Source: CAYGAW01 sp964347945 (GTDB lineage: Bacteria > Chloroflexota > Anaerolineae > UBA7937 > B3-Chlor). From it: a stretch of 21,247 nucleotides of DNA. The stretch spans positions 1 to 21,247 of the forward strand of contig CAYGAW010000004.1 in the NCBI GenBank assembly GCA_964347945.1, in the 5' to 3' direction. Shown in pieces: positions 8,463 through 14,927 of this stretch. Both the position numbers and the translations under genes were made by a program. Under the pieces are notes generated by a model. That model had not been told where the DNA came from. It worked only from the letters and a program-made list of their open reading frames with translations, and searched no databases. Every line of letters starts with the position of its first letter. Position 1 is the stretch's first letter.

Positions 8463-9334
8463 GAGCGTGCGGCCTCCACGGCCCGCTCCAGGGCACGCTT
8501 CAGCAGAACCTTGACCATCTCTTGACGATACTCCCTGGAGGCTCGCAAGGGATTGCTGCGCGGCTGTGCCTCCTGGCTGGCTATCTCCAAAGCGGACGCG
8601 ATTACCTCGGCCTCGATGGGCCTCCCCTGCAGAGCCTCCTCGGCCTTCCGGGGACGGAAGGGGGTCAGCGCCACGGGACCAAGGGCAAACCTCACATCTA
8701 CGAACTCTGTGCCTTCTTCATCCAAGCCCGCCACCGCTGCCGCATTTAGGATGGGCAGTGCCAGGGCCCTTCGCTTCGCCAATCGCTCAAAGGCCGAACC
8801 CTCCTTGCTGTCCAATGCCCGAAACCTCAGAGCTACGAGAATCTCAGAGGTGGCGTCCACCGTGGAGTGTCCAGGTCTCACGTAGAGGTCCTCTAGAGAC
8901 TCCACACGTGTTCCCTGCTGACCAGCTATCTCCGCCTCTGCACCCAACGCCAGAAGAGGGATTGCTGTGTCCGCAGCTGGCTGGCCGTTGACTATGTTGC
9001 CACTCACCGTTCCCATGTATCGTATCTGGGGAGAACCGACCGCCGCTGCGCCTTCGGCCAGCGCCGCAGCCTTCCCTCTAATGAGGACCGACGACGCCAA
9101 TTGGTGGTGGGTGACACAGGCACCGATGCGGACTATGTCTCCTTCCTGTATGATGCCCCTCAACTCAGGCATTCGGCTGATGTCCACCAGGCAGTCAGTC
9201 TGCCGCTCCTTCTTCTTCAACTGCGGTATCAGGTCTGTCCCGCCAGCAATCACCCTTGCCCTGCCCTCGTGATCTGCCAGGATGGCCAATGCCTCGTCGA
9301 CGGAGGCGGGGAAAAGGTACTTCTCCCACTTCAT
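8459..9334 (-). CDS. Molybdenum hydroxylase medium (FAD) subunit
   Basis: 291 residues, the usual length for CoxM-type FAD subunits. It has the PCMH-type FAD-binding domain with V-I-A-G-G-T-D-L near 29-36 and Y-M-G-T-V-S-G-N-I near 106-114, followed by a CO dehydrogenase flavoprotein C-terminal domain. It lacks the cysteine insertion found in the other FAD subunit of this window (1-896), so the two belong to different molybdenum enzymes. Its ATG overlaps the stop of iorB (ATGA at 9331-9334), tying the Mo hydroxylase to the oxidoreductase that would make its substrate precursor. Gene order FAD, FeS, Mo is the classic coxMSL-type order. Confidence 0.94.
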   Translation of the reverse strand: MKWEKYLFPASVDEALAILADHEGRARVIAGGTDLIPQLKKKERQTDCLVDISRMPELRGIIQEGDIVRIGACVTHHQLASSVLIRGKAAALAEGAAAVGSPQIRYMGTVSGNIVNGQPAADTAIPLLALGAEAEIAGQQGTRVESLEDLYVRPGHSTVDATSEILVALRFRALDSKEGSAFERLAKRRALALPILNAAAVAGLDEEGTEFVDVRFALGPVALTPFRPRKAEEALQGRPIEAEVIASALEIASQEAQPRSNPLRASREYRQEMVKVLLKRALERAVEAARS

Positions 9335-9882
9335 CGTTTACTCCCATAGCCCGCTTCGAAAGCCTGCAGGTTTACCTCCCTGAATCTGGATGGCGTGATG
9401 CGTTCGATGGTAGCCCTTATGTCCTGGCGGGTGAAGGGCACCTCCGGCACGCTGACAGCGTAGCCGATGAGGGCCAGATTGGCCGAGCGGGGAGAGCCCA
9501 GGTTGAGGGCTATTTCGTCAGCCGGAAAGCTATGGGCCACAATGTCGTTCTTGGATAGGTACCCCTTCACGCCGGCATCCCAGAAATCGGGGTAGGAGCT
9601 GTTGACGAAGCACAAGCCGCCCTGTCTGACGAAGGCCACGGTGCGGTAGGCTTCGTCTGTTTCGAACGCCATGAGGACGTCAGCCGTGCCGTGCCTGATC
9701 AAGGGGCTCTCGTAACTTCCGATCTTCAGGTGCGAGACAACGGAACCGCCGCGCTGACTCATACCATGGGTTTCCGAACCCAGCACATCGTAGCCCAGAG
9801 CCAGCGCGGTCTCCGAGAACACCCTGGTAGCAAAGAGGATCCCTTGCCCCCCGACGCCAGCCAGGATCAGCTTCAGGTCCAT
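9331..9882 (-). CDS. iorB: Indolepyruvate:ferredoxin oxidoreductase, beta (IorB) subunit
   Basis: 183 residues from the ATG at 9882. An in-frame upstream start at 9927 would add 15 residues of non-family sequence overlapping the 3' end of iorA, so it was rejected. The N-terminus L-I-L-A-G-V-G-G-Q-G-I and the following S-E-T-H-G-M-S-Q-R-G-G segment are hallmarks of the gamma domain of pyruvate/2-oxoacid ferredoxin oxidoreductases. With IorA it oxidatively decarboxylates arylpyruvates to arylacetyl-CoA, reducing ferredoxin. The iorA stop and this start are one base apart, which implies coupled translation. Phenylpyruvate and 4-hydroxyphenylpyruvate are alternative substrates in this family. Confidence 0.93.
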   Translation of the reverse strand: MDLKLILAGVGGQGILFATRVFSETALALGYDVLGSETHGMSQRGGSVVSHLKIGSYESPLIRHGTADVLMAFETDEAYRTVAFVRQGGLCFVNSSYPDFWDAGVKGYLSKNDIVAHSFPADEIALNLGSPRSANLALIGYAVSVPEVPFTRQDIRATIERITPSRFREVNLQAFEAGYGSKR

Positions 9883-9883
9883 T

Positions 9884-11752
9884 TCATTCTTCGGCTTCAA
9901 CAATACACTCCTTGGGGCAGGCTTCAATGCAGACGCCGCAGTTCACACAGATGCGCCGATCAACCACCACACGGCCTAGACCTTCGTCCAGCAAAAGAGC
10001 AGGGCACTCGAAGGCAATCTGGCAGTACTTGCAGGCGTCGCACTCCTCGGTGACCGTCACCCGCACGGGATTCTCCAGCAGCGGGTTGGGATCGTGCAGG
10101 ACGCAAGGACGTCTGGCGATGATCACGGCGACTCCCCCGTCCGGCTGACGAGTATGTGCCCTCGCCCGCTTCACCAGCGCCTCGAAATCCTTCACCCGAT
10201 AGGGATCCATTTCCTCGACGAATCGCACACCACATGCCTGGACCAAGTCCTTGATAGCCACCTTCTGGCCCTGACCACCGTCGGCCAGGATGCCTGAATC
10301 CGCCGTGGGCTGCATACCGGTCATGGCTGTGATATTGTTGTCGAGAATCACCAGGACGAAGCGGGCCTGGTTGTGAACAGCACTCGCCAGTGGAGCCACG
10401 CCTGCGTGCAGAAAGGTAGAATCGCCGATGGTGGCCGCGATGGGCACGTCCATGCCATCCTGATGATAGGCTTGATACAGACCAGTAGCGATGGTGACAG
10501 CGCCACCCATGTCGAGACAGGTGTCCACCGCCTCCAAGTTCAGGCCCAGGGTGTAACATCCGATATCGCTGGGGTAGATGGCTTTCGAACCCAGAGCTCT
10601 CTTCATGGCGAAGAAAGCGGCCCTGTGCATGCAACCGGGGCAGAGCCTGGGTCGGCGGATGGGAAGATCCAGGTCCGCCACAGCCCTGGCCAATTCCTCG
10701 ACACCTACCTCCCGCGGCAAATCCAGACCCATTTCCTCCGCTTGCCCCGCCAGAATCTGGTGTACCACCTCCGGAGTGAGTTCCCCGGCTGAAGGCACAA
10801 CGCCGTTGTAGCGTCCGAGCACCTTGTTCTTGTCCAAGATCTGCAACTCGATGACGGCGTCGGGTTCCTCCAAGACTAGCGCCTGAGTGCAACCCGCGAC
10901 GAAGTCAGCGACCAATCTCTGAGGCAGCGGATGAGGGGTTCCGATCTTCAGAATAGGGAACCGTCCGTTCAGCCCCAATTCCCGCAGCGTATCGGCTAGC
11001 ACGGAATAGCTGCTCCCGGCGGCGATGAAACCCAGCCTGTTGTCCTGTCCCCCGTGCAGTACGTTGAATCCTGACCCCTCAAACTCCTCTTTGATGTTGG
11101 CCAGCTTCTCATTCAACTCCTTGTGCAGGATATAGCGAAAGCGAGGCGTGGCTGCCCAGCGGCCAGGGTCCTTCTCGAAGTCGGCAGAGCGCTTGAGCTC
11201 CTGGATCGGCAGGAACGTGATGTTCTGTCTCGCATGGGACACACGGATGGAGGGGCGCAAGATGACCGGCAAGCGATGTCTCTCGGATAACTCAAACGCG
11301 GCCTTCACCATGTTCTTTGCCTCGCGCGGGCTCGAAGGATCCAGGGCAGGCACCTTGGCGAACATGGCGAAGAAGCGCGTATCCTGCTCCGTTTGCGAAG
11401 AATGGGGCCCAGGGTCATCGCAGGAGATGATGATGAAACCGCCCTTGACACCTGTGTATGCTGAACTCATGAGCGGGTCGGCGGCCACGTTCAGGCCCAC
11501 CTGCTTCATAATCACCGCTCCACGCTTGCCCGTGTAGCTCGCCGCCAGGGCCACCTCGTAGGCCACCTTCTCGTTGATACTCCACTCCACGTGGGTATCC
11601 AAGCCCAGCTCTTTCTTGAACCTTACGACCGCGGGCAGAATTTCAGAACTGGGGGTACCAGGATAAGAGGCCACCACATGGCATCCGCTCTCCACGATGC
11701 CGCGTGCGATGGCCTCGTTCCCAAGCAGCACCTCCTGTCTAGATTCGTTCAA
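9884..11752 (-). CDS. iorA: Indolepyruvate:ferredoxin oxidoreductase, alpha (IorA) subunit
   Basis: 622 residues, full length. The N-terminal domain has G-N-E-A-I-A-R-G and A-S-Y-P-G-T-P-S-S-E-I, typical of IorA. The C-terminal half has the thiamine diphosphate motif beginning G-D-S-T-F and ending D-N-N-I-T-A-M-T-G, then a ferredoxin-like tail. Cluster ligands are Cys571, Cys574, Cys577 and Cys583-Pro (non-standard last spacing, usual for IorA) and Cys602, Cys605, Cys608 and Cys612-Pro. The start is a TTG at 11752, directly after an in-frame TGA, with AAGGGA about 8 nt upstream; a GTG at 11731 is a less likely alternative. The enzyme converts indolepyruvate plus CoA to indoleacetyl-CoA, CO2 and reduced ferredoxin. 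Next to an aromatic-type aminotransferase and TrpB2, indolepyruvate is the most natural substrate here. Confidence 0.95.
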   Translation of the reverse strand: MNESRQEVLLGNEAIARGIVESGCHVVASYPGTPSSEILPAVVRFKKELGLDTHVEWSINEKVAYEVALAASYTGKRGAVIMKQVGLNVAADPLMSSAYTGVKGGFIIISCDDPGPHSSQTEQDTRFFAMFAKVPALDPSSPREAKNMVKAAFELSERHRLPVILRPSIRVSHARQNITFLPIQELKRSADFEKDPGRWAATPRFRYILHKELNEKLANIKEEFEGSGFNVLHGGQDNRLGFIAAGSSYSVLADTLRELGLNGRFPILKIGTPHPLPQRLVADFVAGCTQALVLEEPDAVIELQILDKNKVLGRYNGVVPSAGELTPEVVHQILAGQAEEMGLDLPREVGVEELARAVADLDLPIRRPRLCPGCMHRAAFFAMKRALGSKAIYPSDIGCYTLGLNLEAVDTCLDMGGAVTIATGLYQAYHQDGMDVPIAATIGDSTFLHAGVAPLASAVHNQARFVLVILDNNITAMTGMQPTADSGILADGGQGQKVAIKDLVQACGVRFVEEMDPYRVKDFEALVKRARAHTRQPDGGVAVIIARRPCVLHDPNPLLENPVRVTVTEECDACKYCQIAFECPALLLDEGLGRVVVDRRICVNCGVCIEACPKECIVEAEE

Positions 11753-11794
11753 TCAACCATTCCCTTCGACAGATTATTCAGCGGGGAAGAGACA

Positions 11795-11822
11795 GCGGAG
11801 CAAACCAATTCAGTCGCTCCGC
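11795..11822 (-). promoter_or_regulatory. Hairpin in the kinase-iorA gap
   Basis: A perfect 7-bp inverted repeat (GCGGAGC ... GCTCCGC) with a 14-nt loop lies in the 97-bp gap between the serine-kinase-like gene and iorA. No run of U follows, so an intrinsic terminator is unlikely. An mRNA-processing or stability element is possible. Confidence 0.35.
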
Positions 11823-11849
11823 CGACATGCCATCCATGACACCAGTGCG

Positions 11850-12677
11850 CTACTCATCAAATCTCATGACTGGCTCTGGATAGAACCTCACCCGGTTCTC
11901 CCTGATCTTCCTCTTGATCAGGCTCTCGAGCCAGATGTTCTTCTGCTCCAAAGGTATGTCAGAATCGAGCATCACTACATCCACGTTGAGTCCCAGCGCT
12001 CGACCGGATATGGTATGTCTGGTTACGCCCATGGGCAGCTTCGCCCCGTCCAGGGACGTCCTCATGATCTCTCCACGACTATAGCTGGGAAAGACGACCA
12101 CCGCCGTCAGTTCGGGGTACTCCTCCAGCAAGTCCTTTGTCTCGTCGGTTGTGACGCGGTAGACCTCCGCCTGTCCCCTGTAGACGTTGACCACGTCATT
12201 CAGGAGGGCAACCTGGTCTCCCAGGCGCATCCCACCCTTCGCACCCAACACGGTGCCATCTCGCAACACGAGATAGCACAGGATTGTCCTCAGCGACAGT
12301 GCCCTACGGGCCAAGTCCAGCTCCATGGGCTTGACATCCAGTCCGCCGAGGGCCTCCAATCTCTCCAAGAGCTCATCCTTCGACATGTTGACGACAACGT
12401 GGCACCAGGCATACAGCTGGATGCTGGGGGCGTGGTAGTCAACTACCTGAACCAAAACGTCTCCAACGCCCAGCTTCCTCAATGCTGCCACCCTCGTGGC
12501 GCCATCCAAGAGGACGTAACTATCTCCAGCTTCCACGACCACGGGAGGGTTCTTGAGGACACCGTCAACCTGCAGGCGCCGGGCTAGCCGTTCGACCCGC
12601 TTTGGATCCACCTCCTCGTGACCGATCACATCCGAGGAGTGGACGATGCGCAGGACAACATCAGTCGGTTTCATCAC
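11850..12677 (-). CDS. SbnI/SerK-like free L-serine kinase (ParB/Srx fold)
   Basis: 275 residues from a GTG at 12677, with an ATG directly after it; no good Shine-Dalgarno site is visible. The N-terminal third is a ParB/Srx-type nucleotidase/kinase fold: H-E-E-V-D-P at 20-25 (Glu21 or Glu22 as the likely catalytic acid), D-G-V-L-K-N-P-P-V-V-V at 38-48 and L-L-D-G-A-T-R at 56-62. The C-terminal part has P-M-G-V-T-R-H and ends N-R-V-R-F-Y-P-E-P-V-M-R-F-D-E, which I recognise from the SbnI family. This architecture matches staphylococcal SbnI, which phosphorylates free serine to O-phospho-L-serine, and more distantly archaeal SerK. It is not a chromosome-segregation ParB: there is no helix-turn-helix DNA-binding core and no ParA. 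It follows the TrpB2 gene, and some TrpB2 enzymes prefer O-phosphoserine over serine, so a supply role is proposed. A regulatory role remains possible. Confidence 0.72.
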   Translation of the reverse strand: MMKPTDVVLRIVHSSDVIGHEEVDPKRVERLARRLQVDGVLKNPPVVVEAGDSYVLLDGATRVAALRKLGVGDVLVQVVDYHAPSIQLYAWCHVVVNMSKDELLERLEALGGLDVKPMELDLARRALSLRTILCYLVLRDGTVLGAKGGMRLGDQVALLNDVVNVYRGQAEVYRVTTDETKDLLEEYPELTAVVVFPSYSRGEIMRTSLDGAKLPMGVTRHTISGRALGLNVDVVMLDSDIPLEQKNIWLESLIKRKIRENRVRFYPEPVMRFDE

Positions 12678-12702
12678 GCTGGTTATGACTCACAGACCAG
12701 AA

Positions 12703-12736
12703 GGGAAGGACAAGGAGTGGCATCCCTGCCCTTCCC
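12703..12736 (-). promoter_or_regulatory. Long hairpin between trpB2 and the kinase gene
   Basis: In the transcript the arms GGGAAGGGCAGGGA and TCCTTGTCCTTCCC can form a 14-bp stem, two of the pairs being G-U, around a 6-nt loop (UGCCAC). It sits inside the 97-bp trpB2-kinase gap. The sequence after it (UUCUGGUCUGUG) is not a clean U-tract, so it may attenuate, protect the 3' end of the trpB2 message or do nothing. Stability was not computed. Confidence 0.45.
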
Positions 12737-12774
12737 TCATTCATTCCGCATGGTCCTATCGAAAAGGGTCGCGG

Positions 12775-14145
12775 CTACCCGTACTCGGGCGAAACCTCGG
12801 GCAGTTCCTCCTGTGCCGCTTTGATCTTCTCCTCAGGGTACTCGTAGTTGACCAGGTCACCTGCAAAGAAGGCGTCGAACGCTGCCATGTCGAAGTGACC
12901 GTGCCCGCAGAGGTTGAAGGCAATGACCTTTTCCTCCCCGGTCTCCTTGCACTTCAAGGCCTCGTCCATGGCTACCTTGACGGCGTGAGATGGCTCTGGA
13001 GCGGGGATGATGCCCTCCGCCTTCGCGAAGCTCGCCGCGGCCTCGAACGTGGGAACTTGGTGTATGGCGCGAGTCTCCATGATCCCCAGGTCGTTCAGTA
13101 GGCAAATGATCGGCGCCATGCCGTGATACCGCAGCCCTCCGGCGTGGATGGGAGCAGGGATGAAGCTGTGGCCCAGCGTATACATCTTTGCCACGGGCCC
13201 CGTCGCTGCCGTGTCGCCAAAGTCATACTTGTACAGGCCCTTGGTCACCGACGGAGAGGCCATGGGTTCCACGCAGATGATCTGGATGTCTTTGCCATCC
13301 TTGATCTTGTCTGGGATAAAGGGCAGACTGAAGCCTCCCATGCTGCTGCCACCGCCGATGCAGCCGATCAGTACGTCCGGGTAGTCGTCCGCCATCTCGA
13401 ACTGCTTCTTCATCTCCTGGCCGATCACCGTCTGATGCATCAAGACGTGGTTGAGAACACTCCCCAGCGAGTACTTGGTGCCCTCGGTGGTAGCGGCGTC
13501 CTCCACCGCCTCGCTTATGGCTAGCCCGAGGCTGCCTGTATGCTCGGGATCTTCTTCCAGATACCTCCTCCCGGCGTGGGTATCGGGACTCGGACTGGGT
13601 ACAACTGTGGCGCCCCAGGCCTCCATCATGCTCTTCCGATAGGGCTTCTGGCGGTAGCTGATCGCTACCATGTACACCTTGCACTCCAGGCCGAAGAGAT
13701 TGCAGCCAAAAGACAAGGCGCTACCCCACTGCCCAGCGCCCGTTTCGGTGCTGATGCGGGTCTGTCCCTCCATCTTGTTGTAGTACGCTTGCGCCACGGC
13801 TGTGTTAGGCTTGTGGCTACCTGGCGGGCTGACACCCTCATACTTGTAGTAGAGGCGGGCCGGGGTATCTAGCGCCTTCTCCCACCGAAATGCCCTGTAC
13901 AGCGGAGTGGGCCGCCACAGCTTGTACACCTCGCGCACCGGCTCCGGGATCTCAATCCAGGGTTCCTGACTCACTTCCTGCAGAATCAATTCCATGGGGA
14001 AGAGCGGGATCAGGTCGTCCGGTGTCATGGGGTCCAAGCGGGCAGGGTGAAGATACGGAGGCAGAGGCTGCGGCAGGTCAGGCTGAACGTTGTACCAGTG
14101 GGTAGGGATGTCCTTCTCTTCCAACAAGAACTTGGTCTGTTCCAT
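12775..14145 (-). CDS. trpB: TrpB2-type tryptophan synthase beta chain
   Basis: 456 residues, longer than classical TrpB (about 400) and with the extended N-terminus of the TrpB2 subgroup (W-Y-N-V-Q-P-D-L-P-Q-P-L-P-P at 17-30). The PLP lysine is Lys112 in P-G-S-H-K-P-N-T. The catalytic Glu is Glu134 in T-E-T-G-A-G-Q-W-G, and the PLP phosphate loop is G-G-G-S-S-M-G at 264-270. The enzyme condenses indole with serine, or with O-phosphoserine in some TrpB2 enzymes, to give tryptophan. No trpA or other trp biosynthesis gene is nearby, so it is an orphan beta chain in what looks like a catabolic cluster. It is the first gene after a strong promoter, with AAGGAG 9 nt before the ATG, and is followed by a serine-kinase-like gene. 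Indole salvage or capture is the favoured role (inference). Confidence 0.92.
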   Translation of the reverse strand: MEQTKFLLEEKDIPTHWYNVQPDLPQPLPPYLHPARLDPMTPDDLIPLFPMELILQEVSQEPWIEIPEPVREVYKLWRPTPLYRAFRWEKALDTPARLYYKYEGVSPPGSHKPNTAVAQAYYNKMEGQTRISTETGAGQWGSALSFGCNLFGLECKVYMVAISYRQKPYRKSMMEAWGATVVPSPSPDTHAGRRYLEEDPEHTGSLGLAISEAVEDAATTEGTKYSLGSVLNHVLMHQTVIGQEMKKQFEMADDYPDVLIGCIGGGSSMGGFSLPFIPDKIKDGKDIQIICVEPMASPSVTKGLYKYDFGDTAATGPVAKMYTLGHSFIPAPIHAGGLRYHGMAPIICLLNDLGIMETRAIHQVPTFEAAASFAKAEGIIPAPEPSHAVKVAMDEALKCKETGEEKVIAFNLCGHGHFDMAAFDAFFAGDLVNYEYPEEKIKAAQEELPEVSPEYG

Positions 14146-14189
14146 TCCTTCTCTCTCCTTCCAGTGGGGCTGGGAGCCTCCAAGAGGGT

Positions 14190-14211
14190 CCTGTCCACTT
14201 CTTTGAACAGG
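14190..14211 (-). promoter_or_regulatory. Leader hairpin II, proximal to trpB2
   Basis: In the transcript CCUGUUC pairs with GGACAGG (7 bp, one G-U) around an 8-nt A-rich loop. It lies about 45 nt before the trpB2 ATG and ahead of the Shine-Dalgarno site. It could shape translation, but stability was not calculated. Confidence 0.3.
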
Positions 14212-14228
14212 GTGGTAGTAGGGCCTCC

Positions 14229-14267
14229 TCGAAGCTCAGGTTGAGGTCAGCGGGAAAGAAGCTTCGA
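14229..14267 (-). promoter_or_regulatory. Leader hairpin I upstream of trpB2
   Basis: A perfect 8-bp inverted repeat (TCGAAGCT ... AGCTTCGA) with a 23-nt loop in the trpB2 leader. One arm overlaps the proximal copy of the 12-bp direct repeat (14262-14273), so the same bases could serve as a DNA operator or as RNA structure, not necessarily both. Confidence 0.35.
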
Positions 14268-14317
14268 CGATCGTTCCCTCGATATGCATCACCCCCTTTC
14301 ATCCACTTCGATGATCG
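14262..14317 (-). repeat. Two 12-bp direct repeats CGATCRTCGAAG
   Basis: The copies at 14306-14317 (CGATCATCGAAG) and 14262-14273 (CGATCGTCGAAG, minus-strand reading) differ at one base and are 44 bp apart start to start, about four helical turns. They lie just downstream of the predicted transcription start. This is compatible with a pair of operator half-sites on one face of the DNA; no cognate regulator is identified. Confidence 0.45.
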
Positions 14318-14330
14318 GTACCCGACAGGC

Positions 14331-14341
14331 AAGACAGTCTT
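14331..14341 (-). promoter_or_regulatory. Palindrome AAGACTGTCTT at the predicted start site
   Basis: A perfect 11-bp palindrome (5-bp arms around a central T) begins directly after the -10 hexamer and covers the expected transcription start. A repressor bound here would block initiation. Short palindromes also arise by chance. Confidence 0.35.
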
Positions 14342-14370
14342 AGTATATCATCAAAGGGCCCGTGCGACAA
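14342..14370 (-). promoter_or_regulatory. Sigma70-like promoter for the trpB2 block
   Basis: Minus strand: -35 TTGTCG (14370-14365, 4/6 to TTGACA), a 17-bp spacer and -10 TATACT (14347-14342, 5/6 to TATAAT). The start site is expected near 14335. Position, spacing and match make this the best promoter I found in the window. It would drive trpB2, the kinase gene, iorAB, the Mo hydroxylase and possibly the genes beyond. Confidence 0.6.
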
Positions 14371-14418
14371 GCCGGCAGATCCTCGCCGTGCTCCGCGGCC
14401 CCTACGCACCACGGGAGT

Positions 14419-14922
14419 TCAGCCTTTGAGCACGAAGCGGCAGAGTTCATCTCCCTTGGCCCGGCATAGTACTTCCTCTGACTCAACCTCGGTATCGAAG
14501 ATCCCGGTGGCCATTCCAGCCATTACCCCGCGAATCATGTGGCACACACCATTCTCCGCATCGCCATAGGCCTCGGCAAAGGGCGAGTTCTTGACCACGA
14601 CGATCAACTGCCTGTTGTCGACATCGAGCTTCTCGACTTCGAACTTACCCCAACCTATCTCGCCCCCCATTCTGCACATGAAGGCCACGATCTCTTCATC
14701 AGAGTAGTTGAAGACCTCTTTGTACCTTCGCGAAGAACGCGATCCGCCCGTGTACCCACCGGCCATCATCATCTCGCCCACTCTGTCGCCGACTTCCGCC
14801 TCTACGGCTTTCTGGAAGTCCACGACGGTGTCGGGCCGGATGACCATGTATGGCACCCCCTTGAAGGCGATGCGGCCTTCCTCGGCAGAGTACTCTAGGT
14901 TGTCCAAGATGGAGTTGTCCAT
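14419..14922 (-). CDS. Stand-alone V4R-domain protein, likely ligand sensor
   Basis: 167 residues, essentially one V4R (4-vinyl reductase) domain. The C-terminal half carries Cys127-His128, a G-x-x-x-G-x-x-x-G helix, Glu150, Cys153 and Cys161 (V-L-C-R-A-K-G-D-E-L-C-R-F). The spacing Cys-x22-Glu-x2-Cys-x7-Cys equals, as I recall it, the zinc site of the phenol-sensing V4R domain in MopR/DmpR-type regulators (C155, E178, C181, C189). There is no DNA-binding or output domain. It starts 5 nt after the hydantoinase B stop, so it is cotranscribed with that gene and lies just upstream of the trpB2 promoter region. It may sense an aromatic intermediate and act through a partner, or have a small-molecule handling role. 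Function not known. Confidence 0.7.
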   Translation of the reverse strand: MDNSILDNLEYSAEEGRIAFKGVPYMVIRPDTVVDFQKAVEAEVGDRVGEMMMAGGYTGGSRSSRRYKEVFNYSDEEIVAFMCRMGGEIGWGKFEVEKLDVDNRQLIVVVKNSPFAEAYGDAENGVCHMIRGVMAGMATGIFDTEVESEEVLCRAKGDELCRFVLKG

Positions 14923-14927
14923 GGCCT

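Larger units (their letters stand above)
14146..14418 (-). promoter_or_regulatory. 273-bp intergenic control region upstream of trpB2
   Basis: This is the longest non-coding stretch in the window, between the V4R gene stop and the trpB2 start. It holds a sigma70-like promoter, a palindrome at the predicted start site, two near-identical 12-bp repeats and two hairpins (described separately), leaving an untranslated leader of about 190 nt. I see no T-box motif, no Trp-rich leader peptide and no riboswitch class that I recognise. No convincing gene is present on either strand. Confidence 0.6.

Noticed and set aside
9883..9927. Longer iorB start at 9927
   Set aside because: It adds 15 residues unlike the family and overlaps iorA; the ATG at 9882 gives the standard N-terminus directly before the G-V-G-G-Q-G motif.
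11850..12677. ParB chromosome-partition protein
   Set aside because: The ParB-like fold is present, but there is no DNA-binding helix-turn-helix core and no parA neighbour; the motifs and C-terminus match SbnI-type serine kinases better.
14078..14332. 84-codon minus-strand frame in the trpB2 leader, a possible leader peptide
   Set aside because: It starts at a TTG without a ribosome site, runs into trpB2 out of frame, and contains no cluster of Trp codons expected for an attenuation peptide.
14146..14418. T-box or tryptophan riboswitch upstream of trpB2
   Set aside because: The conserved T-box AGGGTGGNACCGCG segment is absent and no specifier loop is visible; only generic hairpins and repeats are supported.
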